NCBI RefSeq assembly: GCF_017745275.1
Contig: NZ_JAGHZS010000003.1
Coordinates: 116,692-180,691, forward strand
Direction: 5' to 3'
DNA from: Chitinophaga sp.
GTDB taxonomy: Bacteria > Bacteroidota > Bacteroidia > Chitinophagales > Chitinophagaceae
Length of the DNA stretch: 64,000 nucleotides
The notes under the pieces are model-generated. The model did not search any database. It worked only from the letters and a program-made list of their open reading frames with translations, and had not been told where the DNA came from. Of the stretch, positions 1 through 9,297 are shown in pieces. Both the position numbers and the translations under genes were made by a program. The stretch's first letter is position 1, and each line of letters begins with the position of its first letter.

Positions 1-2174
1 CTTTCCGGAAAGCCATAACTACCAAAGCCTTCCAGTTGTTTGAAAATGCGGTTGGAGAAATCTTCTCCATATCCGTTTTTTATCATACCGGATACCAGCT
101 TTTCCCGAAGGTTGGTAATGGTACCTACTGATTTGAAGGTGGCCATGCTGCGTCGGAGTTCATCTGCTTCTGTAGGAGTAAAACCGCCAGCAACAATAGC
201 AATTTGCATAGCTTGTTCCTGGAATAATGGAACACCCTTGGTTTTCTTTAAAATATGCTCTAGTTTATCAGGGTAAGTGACATCTTCTTCCCCATTCCTC
301 CGCCGTAAATAAGGATGCACCATATCTCCCTGAATGGGCCCAGGCCTAACAATAGCTACTTCTATTACCAGGTCATAAAATTCTTTAGGCCGTAACCGAG
401 GCAGCATCGACTGCTGCGCCCTGCTCTCAATCTGAAACACACCAATCGTATCTGCATGGCTCACCATTTCATACACAGCGGGATCATCTTGCGGAATGTT
501 TGCCAGCGTGTATTCCTTGTTATAATGCGCTTTAGCAAGGTCGAATGCTTTTCGGATACAGGTGAGCATACCGAGGGCCAGTACATCAATTTTAAGAAAC
601 CCCAGCGCATCGATATCATCTTTATTCCACTCAATGTTGGTTCTGTCTTCCATACGTGCATTCAGTATAGGACATAGTTCTGATAGCTTTCCTTGCGTAA
701 TCACAAAACCGCCCGTATGTTGACCAAGCTGACGGGGGAAACCGATCATTTGGTCAGTGAGCTCCAGTACTTTGCTGAGATGTGGATCATTGGGATTCAG
801 CCCTTGTTCGGTGATACGGTCATTGCTGAAGGTATCGCGGTAGTCTTGCTGAATAACGCCGGAGAGGCGGTTGATCATATCTACTGAAAGTCCCATAGCT
901 TTGCCTACATCACGGATCGCGCCTTTATGGCGTTGTTGGGTAACAGTAGCTACAATAGCGGCTCTATCGCGCCCGTATTTGTTGTAGATGTATTGCATTA
1001 CTTCTTCTCTCCTCTCATGTTCAAAGTCTACATCAATATCTGGGGGCTCATTACGGGCTGAAGAAATAAATCGTTCAAACAGCAGGTCAAATTTTGTTGG
1101 ATCCACAGAAGTTATGCCCAGGCAGAAGCAGATGGTAGAATTAGCAGCAGAGCCACGTCCCTGGCAAAGGATATGTTGTTCCCGGGCATATCTTACAATG
1201 TCATACACCGTCAGAAAGTACGGTGCGTAGTCCATCTCATTAATAAATTTTAATTCATATTTGATATTCTTAATGATCTTTCGTGGAATTTTTTTACCAT
1301 AAATTTTGTTGGCGCCTTTCCAGGCTAACATTCTCAGTTCTTGCTGCGGGGTTCGTCCTTCTGTGGTCAACTCTTCCGGGTAAATGTATTTTAGCTCATC
1401 CAGCGAAAACTGGCATGCTGCGGCAATTTCCTGTGTACGCTTAATAGCATCAGGATATTGTCGGAATAGGCGTTGCATCTCTGCCTGTGATTTCAGGTAT
1501 CTTTCTGCATTTTCGTGTAGCCGGTAGCCGGCTGTGTAAATGGTGCATTTCTCCCGGATGCAGGTTAATACATCCTGTAGCTGCCGGCGTTCAGGATGAT
1601 GAAAATGCACGTCGTTGGTGGCCACCAGCGGAATGTTCAGCGCTTCCGATAATTGGGAAAGACGATATAACTTTTTTGTATCATCGCCCTGGTAAGAGCG
1701 TGTGGCTGCGAGATACAGGTTATGCTTTAAAGCCTTACGGTATTCCGCGAGATCCTGTTTGAAGTCGGCGTTATAATCGAATTGCGTATTTAAGGCAGGC
1801 GGCGGCAGCACAATGAATGTAATATCCTGTGCATGTTGATATACATCTGCTTTGTATAGATGACATTGGCCTTTTTCTGCCCGTAAATTTCCGATGGTTA
1901 ATAAGCCGGATAAGCGACTATAAGCAGCTTTGTTAGTAGGATAAGCCAGTAACGAAGGGCCATCCAGGAGATTCAGGCAACAGGCGGGAATCATGCGGAT
2001 ACCAAACTTTTTTGCCGCTACATGTGCTCGAACAATGCCTGCCAGGGTATTATGATCGGTGATGGCAATGGCAGTATGACCTAAGCTGGCGGCATGTTCT
2101 ACCAGTTCTTCCGGATGGGAGGCGCCACGCAGGAAGCTAAAGTTGGTGGTAATTTGTAGTTCGGTGTAATGCAT
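1..2174 (-). CDS. dnaE2: Error-prone DNA polymerase III alpha subunit DnaE2 (ImuC), 3' end outside window
   Basis: This is a C-family DNA polymerase used in translesion synthesis. The gene starts at ATG 2174-2172, preceded by an AAGAAGAG ribosome-binding site, and stays open to the left edge, so about 724 residues of roughly 1000-1100 are visible. The N-terminus (HYTELQITTNFSFLRGASHP) is the PHP domain of DnaE proteins, and the polymerase acidic motif PDIDVDF lies near residue 375. It is the last gene of a run with imuB (19 nt upstream) and imuA. In such cassettes DnaE2 does the synthesis while ImuB recruits it to the clamp. The DnaE2 rather than replicative DnaE assignment rests on the operon and the N-terminal sequence. 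Confidence 0.93.
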   Translation of the reverse strand, partial: MHYTELQITTNFSFLRGASHPEELVEHAASLGHTAIAITDHNTLAGIVRAHVAAKKFGIRMIPACCLNLLDGPSLLAYPTNKAAYSRLSGLLTIGNLRAEKGQCHLYKADVYQHAQDITFIVLPPPALNTQFDYNADFKQDLAEYRKALKHNLYLAATRSYQGDDTKKLYRLSQLSEALNIPLVATNDVHFHHPERRQLQDVLTCIREKCTIYTAGYRLHENAERYLKSQAEMQRLFRQYPDAIKRTQEIAAACQFSLDELKYIYPEELTTEGRTPQQELRMLAWKGANKIYGKKIPRKIIKNIKYELKFINEMDYAPYFLTVYDIVRYAREQHILCQGRGSAANSTICFCLGITSVDPTKFDLLFERFISSARNEPPDIDVDFEHERREEVMQYIYNKYGRDRAAIVATVTQQRHKGAIRDVGKAMGLSVDMINRLSGVIQQDYRDTFSNDRITEQGLNPNDPHLSKVLELTDQMIGFPRQLGQHTGGFVITQGKLSELCPILNARMEDRTNIEWNKDDIDALGFLKIDVLALGMLTCIRKAFDLAKAHYNKEYTLANIPQDDPAVYEMVSHADTIGVFQIESRAQQSMLPRLRPKEFYDLVIEVAIVRPGPIQGDMVHPYLRRRNGEEDVTYPDKLEHILKKTKGVPLFQEQAMQIAIVAGGFTPTEADELRRSMATFKSVGTITNLREKLVSGMIKNGYGEDFSNRIFKQLEGFGSYGFPE

Positions 2175-2193
2175 ATCTCTTCTTTTTCATTCA

Positions 2194-3696
2194 TCACGCA
2201 AAAAAGCCATGGATAAACCATCGATGGGGTTTATCCGCATCATAATGTCCTAATCTAAAAATCCAATAGCGTCTTCCTTCTTCGTCTTCTACGGTGTAAT
2301 AGTCGCGATGCTCACCTGTTTCCAGCCACCATTCACGTTCTATCCTTTCCGGTCCATCTGCTTTTTTAACCCGGTGTATTTCTCCCCGATAGCGAAATAA
2401 CATCGGTGGATAATCGGGTATAGGAGCAGATACTTCCACTATTTCCGGTGTAGCCAGCAGGCGAACGGGCCTGGGGCGGTCTGTTCTCCAGTGGATATCT
2501 GGCTTCTCTTCCAGGCTGGCAGCCGGTTTGATAGAACGCTCCGGCCAGTGGTGCTGATCGGGTAAATAACGTTGTATAATGCCAGGACCAATTTTGCCAG
2601 TCAACCTGTCCAGCAGTTCTGCTACAATTATGCTTTCGAGGCCGCTGTGGCTGGTCCACAGCGCTTCCTGGGCGGGTGTTATATCCTCTGTTTGGGTAGC
2701 TTCCAGTATAAATAGTTCTATCCCTAATGCCGGTTCTATAGTGGCAATTTTGTTATCGAATAATTTGAAAAGATGAGCCGGATTATGTGAGGCCCTGTTG
2801 GTGCCTATGGCTATCTGCTGGATGTTTCCATCTATGCGATAACATTTCAAAACACAGGTACGTAGCCCTTTCCCTTCCCTGGTGAGTCGCTGACAAAGTG
2901 CTGCCAGCAATTGATGCAGGGCTATTTCAATGCCGGTGGCGGTAAGAATTGGTTCCAGGCAAGGGAGTCTTTCCTGGAAAGGCTCGGGAGGCTGTAAGGG
3001 CATAATGGCTTCCTCTTCATGTCCAAGCGCCTGGTCAAGCCGATAGAGCATTTGCTGGCCAAAGCGCCGGCGGAGGGCGGACCGGGGCATCGCAATGAAG
3101 TTGTGGACCTGGTATAGCCCGAGCTTCAGCAGGCGTTCTACCACAGCGCTTTCCAGGCGCAATGCGGCGGGTGGAAGTGGCAGCAGGCAGGCCATTTGTT
3201 CGCCGGGGGGGATAATAGGAGATGTAGTGCTATATCGTGCAATGGCCCATGCTGCGCCAATGGTATCGGCCATGCCGGCGCGTACCTGATAACCGAAACT
3301 GGTAAGGCGGGAAAGGATATCTTCCAGGTAGGGCGCTTCTCCACCCCATAGATGTGCACATCCGCTGACATCAAGGATAAGGCCATCAGGCGGGTCTATG
3401 GCGGTGATGGGAGTAAAACGGATGCACCAATGCCCTAATGCCGTCAATAGTTTAACCGGTAATTCCGGGATGTCGTCCAATACCAGGAGCGACGGAAATA
3501 ATGCCCTGGCATCGGCTACAGACATCTCTGCATGGATACCATGTAACTGTGCGGAGGCATTGGCTGCAGTTACTTTCATACGGCCATGATCGGGGGCTGC
3601 CAATACAAAGGGTGTATTGCGCAGGTGAGGTTGCCGGCGGGTGAACCAATCCGTCAGCAAATGACGAAACCATATGGTGACAAAGCGCCGCGACAT
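2194..3696 (-). CDS. imuB: ImuB, Y-family polymerase-like translesion protein
   Basis: This protein is related to DinB/UmuC polymerases but acts as a scaffold in mutagenic repair rather than as a polymerase. I chose the ATG at 3696 (protein begins MSRRFVTIWFRHLLTDWF, 500 residues), which lies 1 nt after the imuA stop. An in-frame upstream start at 3741 would add 15 residues inside imuA. The first motif has I-W-F where active Y-family enzymes carry catalytic Asp, which fits the catalytically dead ImuB group. The Y-family palm and little-finger regions follow, and the C-terminus (EEGRRYWIFRLGHYD) is typical of the family. Tight spacing to imuA and dnaE2 supports one operon. Confidence 0.9.
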   Translation of the reverse strand: MSRRFVTIWFRHLLTDWFTRRQPHLRNTPFVLAAPDHGRMKVTAANASAQLHGIHAEMSVADARALFPSLLVLDDIPELPVKLLTALGHWCIRFTPITAIDPPDGLILDVSGCAHLWGGEAPYLEDILSRLTSFGYQVRAGMADTIGAAWAIARYSTTSPIIPPGEQMACLLPLPPAALRLESAVVERLLKLGLYQVHNFIAMPRSALRRRFGQQMLYRLDQALGHEEEAIMPLQPPEPFQERLPCLEPILTATGIEIALHQLLAALCQRLTREGKGLRTCVLKCYRIDGNIQQIAIGTNRASHNPAHLFKLFDNKIATIEPALGIELFILEATQTEDITPAQEALWTSHSGLESIIVAELLDRLTGKIGPGIIQRYLPDQHHWPERSIKPAASLEEKPDIHWRTDRPRPVRLLATPEIVEVSAPIPDYPPMLFRYRGEIHRVKKADGPERIEREWWLETGEHRDYYTVEDEEGRRYWIFRLGHYDADKPHRWFIHGFFA

Positions 3697-3697
3697 A

Positions 3698-4432
3698 TCA
3701 ACCAATTTTGCGGATAGGTTGCTGTGGCAATACCGGTGCAACTTTCCGTACCGGCTGGAATCTGCCTGCCGACCATTCTACTTGCCATCTGCCTGGCTGG
3801 CCATGACGGATTTTCTGCAATTCAACATTCCAGCGGGGAAAGCCAACTCCCGGCATATGGTCTATTGCTTCGCTTTGGAGAGGGGTAATTTTCCACCGCG
3901 ATACGCAGGTAGTGGTACCAACACTACGCGGCTGATGCCGGTGAATAAAGCCGGTTACCCTGCTTTGTTCTACTGCTAATTGCAGTCGCCTCGAGTTGGT
4001 GAAACTAAGTTCCCTTATTTCGCCGATAACAGCAGCCAGCCCTTCACATTTCAACGCTTCTTCTATCGCCCACAAGGCGTCTTTATCCCGCTGCAGGTCC
4101 ACGAAAATGACCTGGTCAGGAGTAATACCAAAACTCATTAAAGCCGGTGGGAAAATAGTCCGGGAAGTACTGACCCATAAACAAATGCCGCCTCCTGCCA
4201 TCAAACAACCGGTTAATCCACTGATAAAACCTGTAGTGGCAGCTGCATCTTCTGCAGCCGTACTTATAAATTCATGCACAGCGCCGGTAGGAAAAGAATG
4301 ATTGGGAAATGCATTCTTTATAGGCCCAAGCCCCACATCTACGGCAGCACTGTTTAATGTTGGTTTGAGCCCTTGTAAAAGAAGGATATCTTTTTGCAAC
4401 TGTGCAATGATATCTGCTTTTTTTTCGGGCAT
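3698..4432 (-). CDS. imuA: ImuA-like protein of the mutagenesis cassette
   Basis: First gene of the imuA-imuB-dnaE2 cassette. ImuA proteins are RecA/SulA-like and needed for damage-induced mutagenesis. The product is 244 residues if it starts at ATG 4432 (MPEKKADIIAQLQKDILLLQG). A TTG at 4465 would add 11 residues but runs into the operator region. The segment FPTGAVHEFISTAAEDAAAT matches the ImuA region where RecA has its P-loop, here without a good Walker A lysine. The assignment leans on this motif plus synteny with imuB and dnaE2, because ImuA is poorly conserved. The stop TGA is 1 nt from the imuB ATG. Confidence 0.8.
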   Translation of the reverse strand: MPEKKADIIAQLQKDILLLQGLKPTLNSAAVDVGLGPIKNAFPNHSFPTGAVHEFISTAAEDAAATTGFISGLTGCLMAGGGICLWVSTSRTIFPPALMSFGITPDQVIFVDLQRDKDALWAIEEALKCEGLAAVIGEIRELSFTNSRRLQLAVEQSRVTGFIHRHQPRSVGTTTCVSRWKITPLQSEAIDHMPGVGFPRWNVELQKIRHGQPGRWQVEWSAGRFQPVRKVAPVLPQQPIRKIG

Positions 4433-4462
4433 CGGTATAAAATTTAAAGCTAATTTATTTAG

Positions 4463-4486
4463 CAATTATACTAATTTAATTAGTAT
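4463..4486 (-). promoter_or_regulatory. Palindromic operator and possible -7 box of the imuA operon
   Basis: Bases 4468-4486 read ATACTAATTTAATTAGTAT, a perfect inverted repeat of 9 bp arms around one T. On the minus strand TATAATTG (4470-4463) overlaps its edge and resembles the Bacteroidetes -7 element TAnnTTTG with one mismatch. The site is 36-54 nt upstream of the imuA ATG. A repressor bound here would block transcription, as expected for a damage-inducible cassette. Which repressor binds it is unknown; no LexA-like gene is in the window. Confidence 0.5.
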
Positions 4487-4650
4487 TTTACGCATATTAT
4501 TTTCCCCTTTCTACTAGTGATTCAAAGACAAAACGTTAGCAGCAGTAAGGAACAGCATATCTTCACAGCCTCTCTTTTTTTCAGCAAACAATCCTGCTCT
4601 TCCATTGTTATATTAGCCGGCACTCATCGTACCATTAAAGTAACCATCCC

Positions 4651-5742
4651 ATGAAACACCGCATTTCTTTTTGTACAGTATGTATGAACCGGACCATGCA
4701 TCTGAAACAAACACTGAAACGTAATATCTCCGATAATGAGGGGTATCCTGACCTTGAGTTTGTAGTGCTTGATTATGGCTCCAAAGACGATTTACACGAC
4801 TGGATACACACCGAATTACAGCATGAAATCAATACCGGGCGAGTAGTGTATTTCGCCACCAAAGACCCACAGTTTTTCCACATGAGCCATTCCAAGAATA
4901 TGGCTTTCAGACTGGCAACCGGCGATATCCTGTGCGGCATAGACGCTGATAATTATACCGGTCCCGGGTTTGCCGCATATGTAAATGACATGTTCAACCA
5001 GGATCCGGATATCTATCTGCTGCCACCCCGTATTGGTGCCAACAAAAAATGGTGGGATGTGCAGGGAAGGATATGCGTAAAACAAACCGATTTCTACGCC
5101 TTGCGCGGATATGATGAAAAAGTAAAAGATTACGGCTATGAAGATAAGGACTTCAAATGCAGGCTGGAGGCCTACGGACGAAAAGGGGTGACCATTAAAG
5201 ATCCTGCGTTTTTACAAGCAATCACGCATACCGACACCATGAGAATGGCAGATGGATTTTCCACGAAGAAAACAAAGGAAGTACTTGTTTCGGCCACAAC
5301 AGATGAGTTAACAGCTATTATTTACCTGGAAGAAAATAATGCCTTTGAAATTTTTTATGTTCCCGGGGAAACACTTGTAAGCGGAAAACTAACCGATTGT
5401 GTACTTCATCCGAAAAAAAGATTTACAGGCATTTATAAACAGGATAGCCAGGAACTTCACCTGTATAAAGAAAATGGTAGCCTGTTTCAGACATTGACTT
5501 ATAAAAATAATAACCACCTGTTGGGAAATGATGGCGAAACATTTAATCGCATCAGCTCTGATCTGCTGCGGGAAAACTTCCTGCTGAAAAGAGCGATTTA
5601 TGTAGGAAAGAAAATCTTCTATAATAATAAAATCAAAGGCGGAGTGATGAATGAAGATGGCTTCGGACAAGGAACAGTTTACCGGAATTTCTCCGATATC
5701 GCTATCCACCTGGGCGATGCCATTACCGCCGACCGGATTTGA
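4651..5742 (+). CDS. Family 2-like glycosyltransferase
   Basis: A 363-residue GT-A fold glycosyltransferase that probably moves a sugar from a nucleotide-sugar donor in the cytoplasm. The N-terminal domain (about residues 4-120) has the family 2 start (RISFCTVCMNR), the DYGSKDD nucleotide-binding loop and a DxD-type motif in GIDADN near residue 93. The segment RGYDEKVKDYGYEDKDF near 150 resembles the acceptor-binding motif of galactosyltransferase-like C-terminal domains. The last ~150 residues match nothing I recognise. It stands alone between the divergent imu operon and tmk, so the acceptor cannot be inferred from context. Confidence 0.8.
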   Translation: MKHRISFCTVCMNRTMHLKQTLKRNISDNEGYPDLEFVVLDYGSKDDLHDWIHTELQHEINTGRVVYFATKDPQFFHMSHSKNMAFRLATGDILCGIDADNYTGPGFAAYVNDMFNQDPDIYLLPPRIGANKKWWDVQGRICVKQTDFYALRGYDEKVKDYGYEDKDFKCRLEAYGRKGVTIKDPAFLQAITHTDTMRMADGFSTKKTKEVLVSATTDELTAIIYLEENNAFEIFYVPGETLVSGKLTDCVLHPKKRFTGIYKQDSQELHLYKENGSLFQTLTYKNNNHLLGNDGETFNRISSDLLRENFLLKRAIYVGKKIFYNNKIKGGVMNEDGFGQGTVYRNFSDIAIHLGDAITADRI

Positions 5743-5772
5743 ATTTAGCAAAACTTTGTTACCTTCGTGCCT

Positions 5773-5798
5773 GAAAGTCCGCCGTAATGCGGACTTTC
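5773..5798. terminator. Hairpin between glycosyltransferase and tmk
   Basis: GAAAGTCCGC (5773-5782) and GCGGACTTTC (5789-5798) form a perfect 10-bp stem with the six-base loop CGTAAT. No T tract follows (CCCGTTT), so it is either a weak terminator or an RNA-stabilising hairpin downstream of the glycosyltransferase. Confidence 0.5.
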
Positions 5799-5882
5799 CC
5801 CGTTTAATACCCGGTACATATCCGGAAAATCAAAAGCACAGGAGATTTTTATTAATTTCCCGTTTTTAACAGCCAGATTACA

Positions 5883-6581
5883 ATGATAGCAAGCAACAAA
5901 TTTATAGCGGTAGAAGGTTTGGATGGTGCAGGAAAATCTACACAGATTGAACTGCTGACTCAATACCTGGCATCTAAAAATGAGAAAACCAAATTCGTGC
6001 ATTTCCCCCGCAGTAATGAGGGCGTTTTTGGAGAACTGATTGCCAAATTTCTCCGTGGTGAATTCGGTGACGTGAAGAATGTGCATCCACAACTGGTTGC
6101 CCTGTTATTTGCAGAAGACAGGAAAGCATTTGCGGCTACCATCAATGAATGGCTTCGTGATGGCTATTTTGTGCTGGTAGACCGTTACGTACTTTCCAAC
6201 ATCGCATTCCAATGCGCCAAACTACACAGTGAGGCGGAAAAAGCATACCTGCGTAACTGGATCAACGATTTTGAATATCAATACAACCAGATACCCAAAC
6301 CTCAGTTTTCTATCTACCTCGATGTACCGTTTTCTTTTGTTTCTGCTGCGCTGGAAAAAAGACGCGCTAATGAAAACCGGGAATACCTCCAGGGAAAAGA
6401 TGATATCCACGAAAAAGATACTTCCCTGCAACAAGCAGTAAAGAAAGAGTATGAAGCCATGTTGCTGGCTGATGACAGCATTAGCCGGATTGTTTGTGCA
6501 GATGAAGCACAGGGAATGCGCTCTATTGCAGACATCCACTCAGAAATTGTGCAGCTGGTGAATAGCCGCCTGCAATTATAA
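5883..6581 (+). CDS. tmk: Thymidylate kinase
   Basis: Phosphorylates dTMP to dTDP with ATP in dTTP synthesis. The 232-residue protein begins with the classic P-loop EGLDGAGKST (residues 11-20). The DR(Y/S) nucleotide-monophosphate motif is present as LVDRYVLSN near residue 100, and a basic LID-like segment (EKRRANENREYLQGKDDIHE) follows near 160. The C-terminal part is longer and more acidic than in E. coli Tmk (213 residues). It is a single gene between the glycosyltransferase and a TonB receptor. Confidence 0.93.
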   Translation: MIASNKFIAVEGLDGAGKSTQIELLTQYLASKNEKTKFVHFPRSNEGVFGELIAKFLRGEFGDVKNVHPQLVALLFAEDRKAFAATINEWLRDGYFVLVDRYVLSNIAFQCAKLHSEAEKAYLRNWINDFEYQYNQIPKPQFSIYLDVPFSFVSAALEKRRANENREYLQGKDDIHEKDTSLQQAVKKEYEAMLLADDSISRIVCADEAQGMRSIADIHSEIVQLVNSRLQL

Positions 6582-6649
6582 TTGCACGAAATTCCGCTTT
6601 CGATCAATCTATTTCCCTTTTGCGTAATATAGAGATAGCGTATGACTGC

Positions 6650-6657
6650 TAGTTTTG
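6650..6657 (+). promoter_or_regulatory. Possible -7 promoter box for the TonB-dependent receptor
   Basis: TAGTTTTG matches the Bacteroidetes -7 consensus TAnnTTTG exactly and would place a start site about 15 nt before the ATG at 6679. The nearest TTTG (6619-6622) is 27 nt away, longer than the usual 19-21 nt, so the -33 part is weak. Confidence 0.35.
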
Positions 6658-6678
6658 CAGCTCAATTTATCAACCTAT

Positions 6679-9033
6679 ATGCGCAATATATTTTTGCTAA
6701 TTCCTGTTTTGATAGGAATTACCTTCCCGGCCAGTGCACAGCACGCTGTTTTAAAAGGAACCGTGAAAACTGAAACAGGTGACCAGCTGGCATTTGCAAA
6801 TATCAGTATCCCCGGCTCGAAAATGGGTGTGGTAGCCGATAAAACCGGGGCATTTATGCTCACCCTGACCCAAGCCGGAACCTATAAAATTAAAGTTACC
6901 AGCGTAGGATATAAAGGCGTTGAACAAAGCATTACCCTTCTCCCTAATGATACTACCCGTCAGGAAATCACGTTGTCATCCAATGGCGACCTGCAGGAGT
7001 TTGTAGTATCTGCAAGCCGCAAGCAGGAAACACTGGATGAGGTGCCCTCTTCCATCACCATTATAGGCGCTAAAGACTTATCTATTCAGAAAGGAATCAG
7101 CAATAATATCTCAGACATCCTGGCAAACTCGGTACCAGGGCTCGGATTCAGTAGTAATACTACCGGCAACTCCGGGCAAACACTCAGGGGACGGGAAATA
7201 TTAGTGATGATTGATGGCATTCCTCAATCTACTCCTTTGAGAAATGGAGGACGCGATATACGCAGTATAGATCCTTCTGCTATTGAAAGAGTAGAAGTAA
7301 TAAAAGGCGCTACCGCTATTTATGGTAACGGCGCCGACGGAGGATTGATCAATTATATTACAAAGAAAGCCAGTCCTGGCCAGTCTTTAAGCGGACAAAC
7401 CACTATTGGAGCTAATACCCAGTTGAAGAATGCACAACATACTGCCGGCTGGCAGGCAGGTCAACTGCTGTCAGGATCTTATAAAAAGCTGGACTACGTA
7501 GTATCCGGTCATTATGAGCAAACAGGTGTATATAAGGATGCCCGGGGCGTAGTGCTTTCTCCCGACTATGGCTTAGGGGAAACACAACTGTGGAATGCCT
7601 ATGCCAAAATAGGTTATACCATCAACCAGCTTAACCGCTTAGATGTGATGTATAACTTTTTCGGTAGCCAGCAACGGAGTGATTATATTCTGAAGAAAGG
7701 CCACTACCGCGATACCGCTGCTACCGGGATTTTAGGTACACGCCCTGGTAGTCCTGAAGGCACTCCCTATAATCATAACGTAAATGTTCATTACGGCAGT
7801 CAGCAAATAATCGGAAACACCGACCTCGATATCAATGTATATTATCAGAAATTTTATACCGTTTTTTCCTGGGGAGATTCCTTTAAAGATGGAGGACAGT
7901 CAACCATCTCTTCTGATAAAAAAGGAGTACGCATCAATTTGTCTTCCCCCTTCCAGGCGGGTAAACATATTACCGGCGACCTGGTATATGGGTTAGATGT
8001 ACTGAATGATAAAACAGCGCAAAGACTTACAGATGGCAGAGTTTGGGTACCTGAGATGAGCATGCGCAACCTGGCGCCTTATACACAGTTAAAAACCACT
8101 TTCCTGCAACACCTGGTATTGAAAGCAGGTGCACGATATGAAAATATCAATATCGATGTACCTGATTACACTACCATCATTTCTTTGAACACCAAAACAG
8201 GTCAATACTCAGAAGGAGGTAAAAGTGTAAAAGGAGGAGCCATTAGTTATAGTGCGCTGGTGTTTAATGCAGGGTTGCGGTACAATGAACTGAAATATTT
8301 CAAACCGTTTATTAGCTACTCCCAAAGCTTTTCTGTGAATGAACTGGGGCGCACTTTACGTACCGCCAGTGAAAGCACTGTTTCCCTGTTGAAAACAAAA
8401 GCTATTATTGCCAATAATTACGAAGCCGGGTTTAACAGTGCTATAGGGCCTGTAGCATTAGAAGGTAGCTATTATATCAGCACCTCAAAGCTAGGCGCTA
8501 ACTACACAGTGGTAGAAGGGCGCTTTGAAATAGCACGGGAGCCTATCAAAATTCATGGTTTTGAACTGGCAGCGGACGTACGTATCCTGGAAAATGTAAG
8601 TGCAGGCGCTTCTTATGCTTATATCGAAGGGAAAATAGATGCTAACAAAAATGGGAAGTATAACGATAAAGAAGATGCCTATATCCTGGGTGATAAAATT
8701 GCACCACCGAAGTTAACGGCGTACATCCGCTACCAGCCAATAAAACAATGGAACCTGCGTATTCAGATGTTACAGGCAGGCGCACGTGACCGCTTTGCTC
8801 CGGATGCAGCTACCGGCTTATATACCTACGGGAAAGGCCCGGTGCAGCAGTTTACCTTGTTTAGTTTATTTTCTGATTTTAATATTGATGGCCATAGTAG
8901 CGTCCAGGTGGGAGTAGATAATTTATTTAATAAAGACTATTACACCGTTGCGTCCCAGTGGAATGCAAGAAATGAGAATTTTATTAAAGGCTCCGGCACC
9001 CGCATTAATATTAACTACAGTTACAAGTTCTAA
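6679..9033 (+). CDS. TonB-dependent outer-membrane receptor, siderophore type
   Basis: An outer-membrane gated channel that takes up a bound ligand, probably a ferric siderophore or other metal chelate, using TonB energy. ATG 6679 gives 784 residues beginning MRNIFLLIPVLIGITFPASA, a clear signal peptide; an upstream TTG start is less likely. A carboxypeptidase-regulatory-like domain follows (VLKGTVKTETGDQLAFANIS), then the plug (DEVPSSITIIGAKDLSIQKG, REILVMIDGIPQSTP, SAIERVEVIKGATAIYGNGA) and a 22-strand barrel ending YKF. This is not SusC: the plug and length match the FecA/FhuE-like group. There is no partner gene beside it, and the ligand is inferred from family only. Confidence 0.88.
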   Translation: MRNIFLLIPVLIGITFPASAQHAVLKGTVKTETGDQLAFANISIPGSKMGVVADKTGAFMLTLTQAGTYKIKVTSVGYKGVEQSITLLPNDTTRQEITLSSNGDLQEFVVSASRKQETLDEVPSSITIIGAKDLSIQKGISNNISDILANSVPGLGFSSNTTGNSGQTLRGREILVMIDGIPQSTPLRNGGRDIRSIDPSAIERVEVIKGATAIYGNGADGGLINYITKKASPGQSLSGQTTIGANTQLKNAQHTAGWQAGQLLSGSYKKLDYVVSGHYEQTGVYKDARGVVLSPDYGLGETQLWNAYAKIGYTINQLNRLDVMYNFFGSQQRSDYILKKGHYRDTAATGILGTRPGSPEGTPYNHNVNVHYGSQQIIGNTDLDINVYYQKFYTVFSWGDSFKDGGQSTISSDKKGVRINLSSPFQAGKHITGDLVYGLDVLNDKTAQRLTDGRVWVPEMSMRNLAPYTQLKTTFLQHLVLKAGARYENINIDVPDYTTIISLNTKTGQYSEGGKSVKGGAISYSALVFNAGLRYNELKYFKPFISYSQSFSVNELGRTLRTASESTVSLLKTKAIIANNYEAGFNSAIGPVALEGSYYISTSKLGANYTVVEGRFEIAREPIKIHGFELAADVRILENVSAGASYAYIEGKIDANKNGKYNDKEDAYILGDKIAPPKLTAYIRYQPIKQWNLRIQMLQAGARDRFAPDAATGLYTYGKGPVQQFTLFSLFSDFNIDGHSSVQVGVDNLFNKDYYTVASQWNARNENFIKGSGTRININYSYKF

Positions 9034-9043
9034 GCATATACAC

Positions 9044-9070
9044 CTGCTACTCCTGCAAAAGGAGTAGCAG
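9044..9070 (+). terminator. Terminator after the TonB receptor
   Basis: CTGCTACTCCT (9044-9054) pairs perfectly with AGGAGTAGCAG (9060-9070) across the loop GCAAA, starting 10 nt after the stop codon. Only a short pyrimidine-rich run follows. Confidence 0.75.
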
Positions 9071-9297
9071 AGCTTTCTCCCCAAAAATATTTTCTTTGTT
9101 TGTAGGGAATTCAGCTTTATATACCTGTCCTCCGGGTATAGGATATCCGTGTAAACCCGGTTCCACTGTTATATGCCCGCATGGCCTGCACAACCAACAC
9201 GCCATGGTGGCTACTAGTTAATCAATGGCTTTATCTGAAGACTGGCACTGACATTATTCCACGAAACACTATTCTTTATTCCACAAAATTGAAAAAC

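Noticed and set aside
9181..9297. N-terminal extension of the GH76 protein from ATG 9181
   Set aside because: It would bury the lipoprotein signal peptide 39 residues inside the protein.
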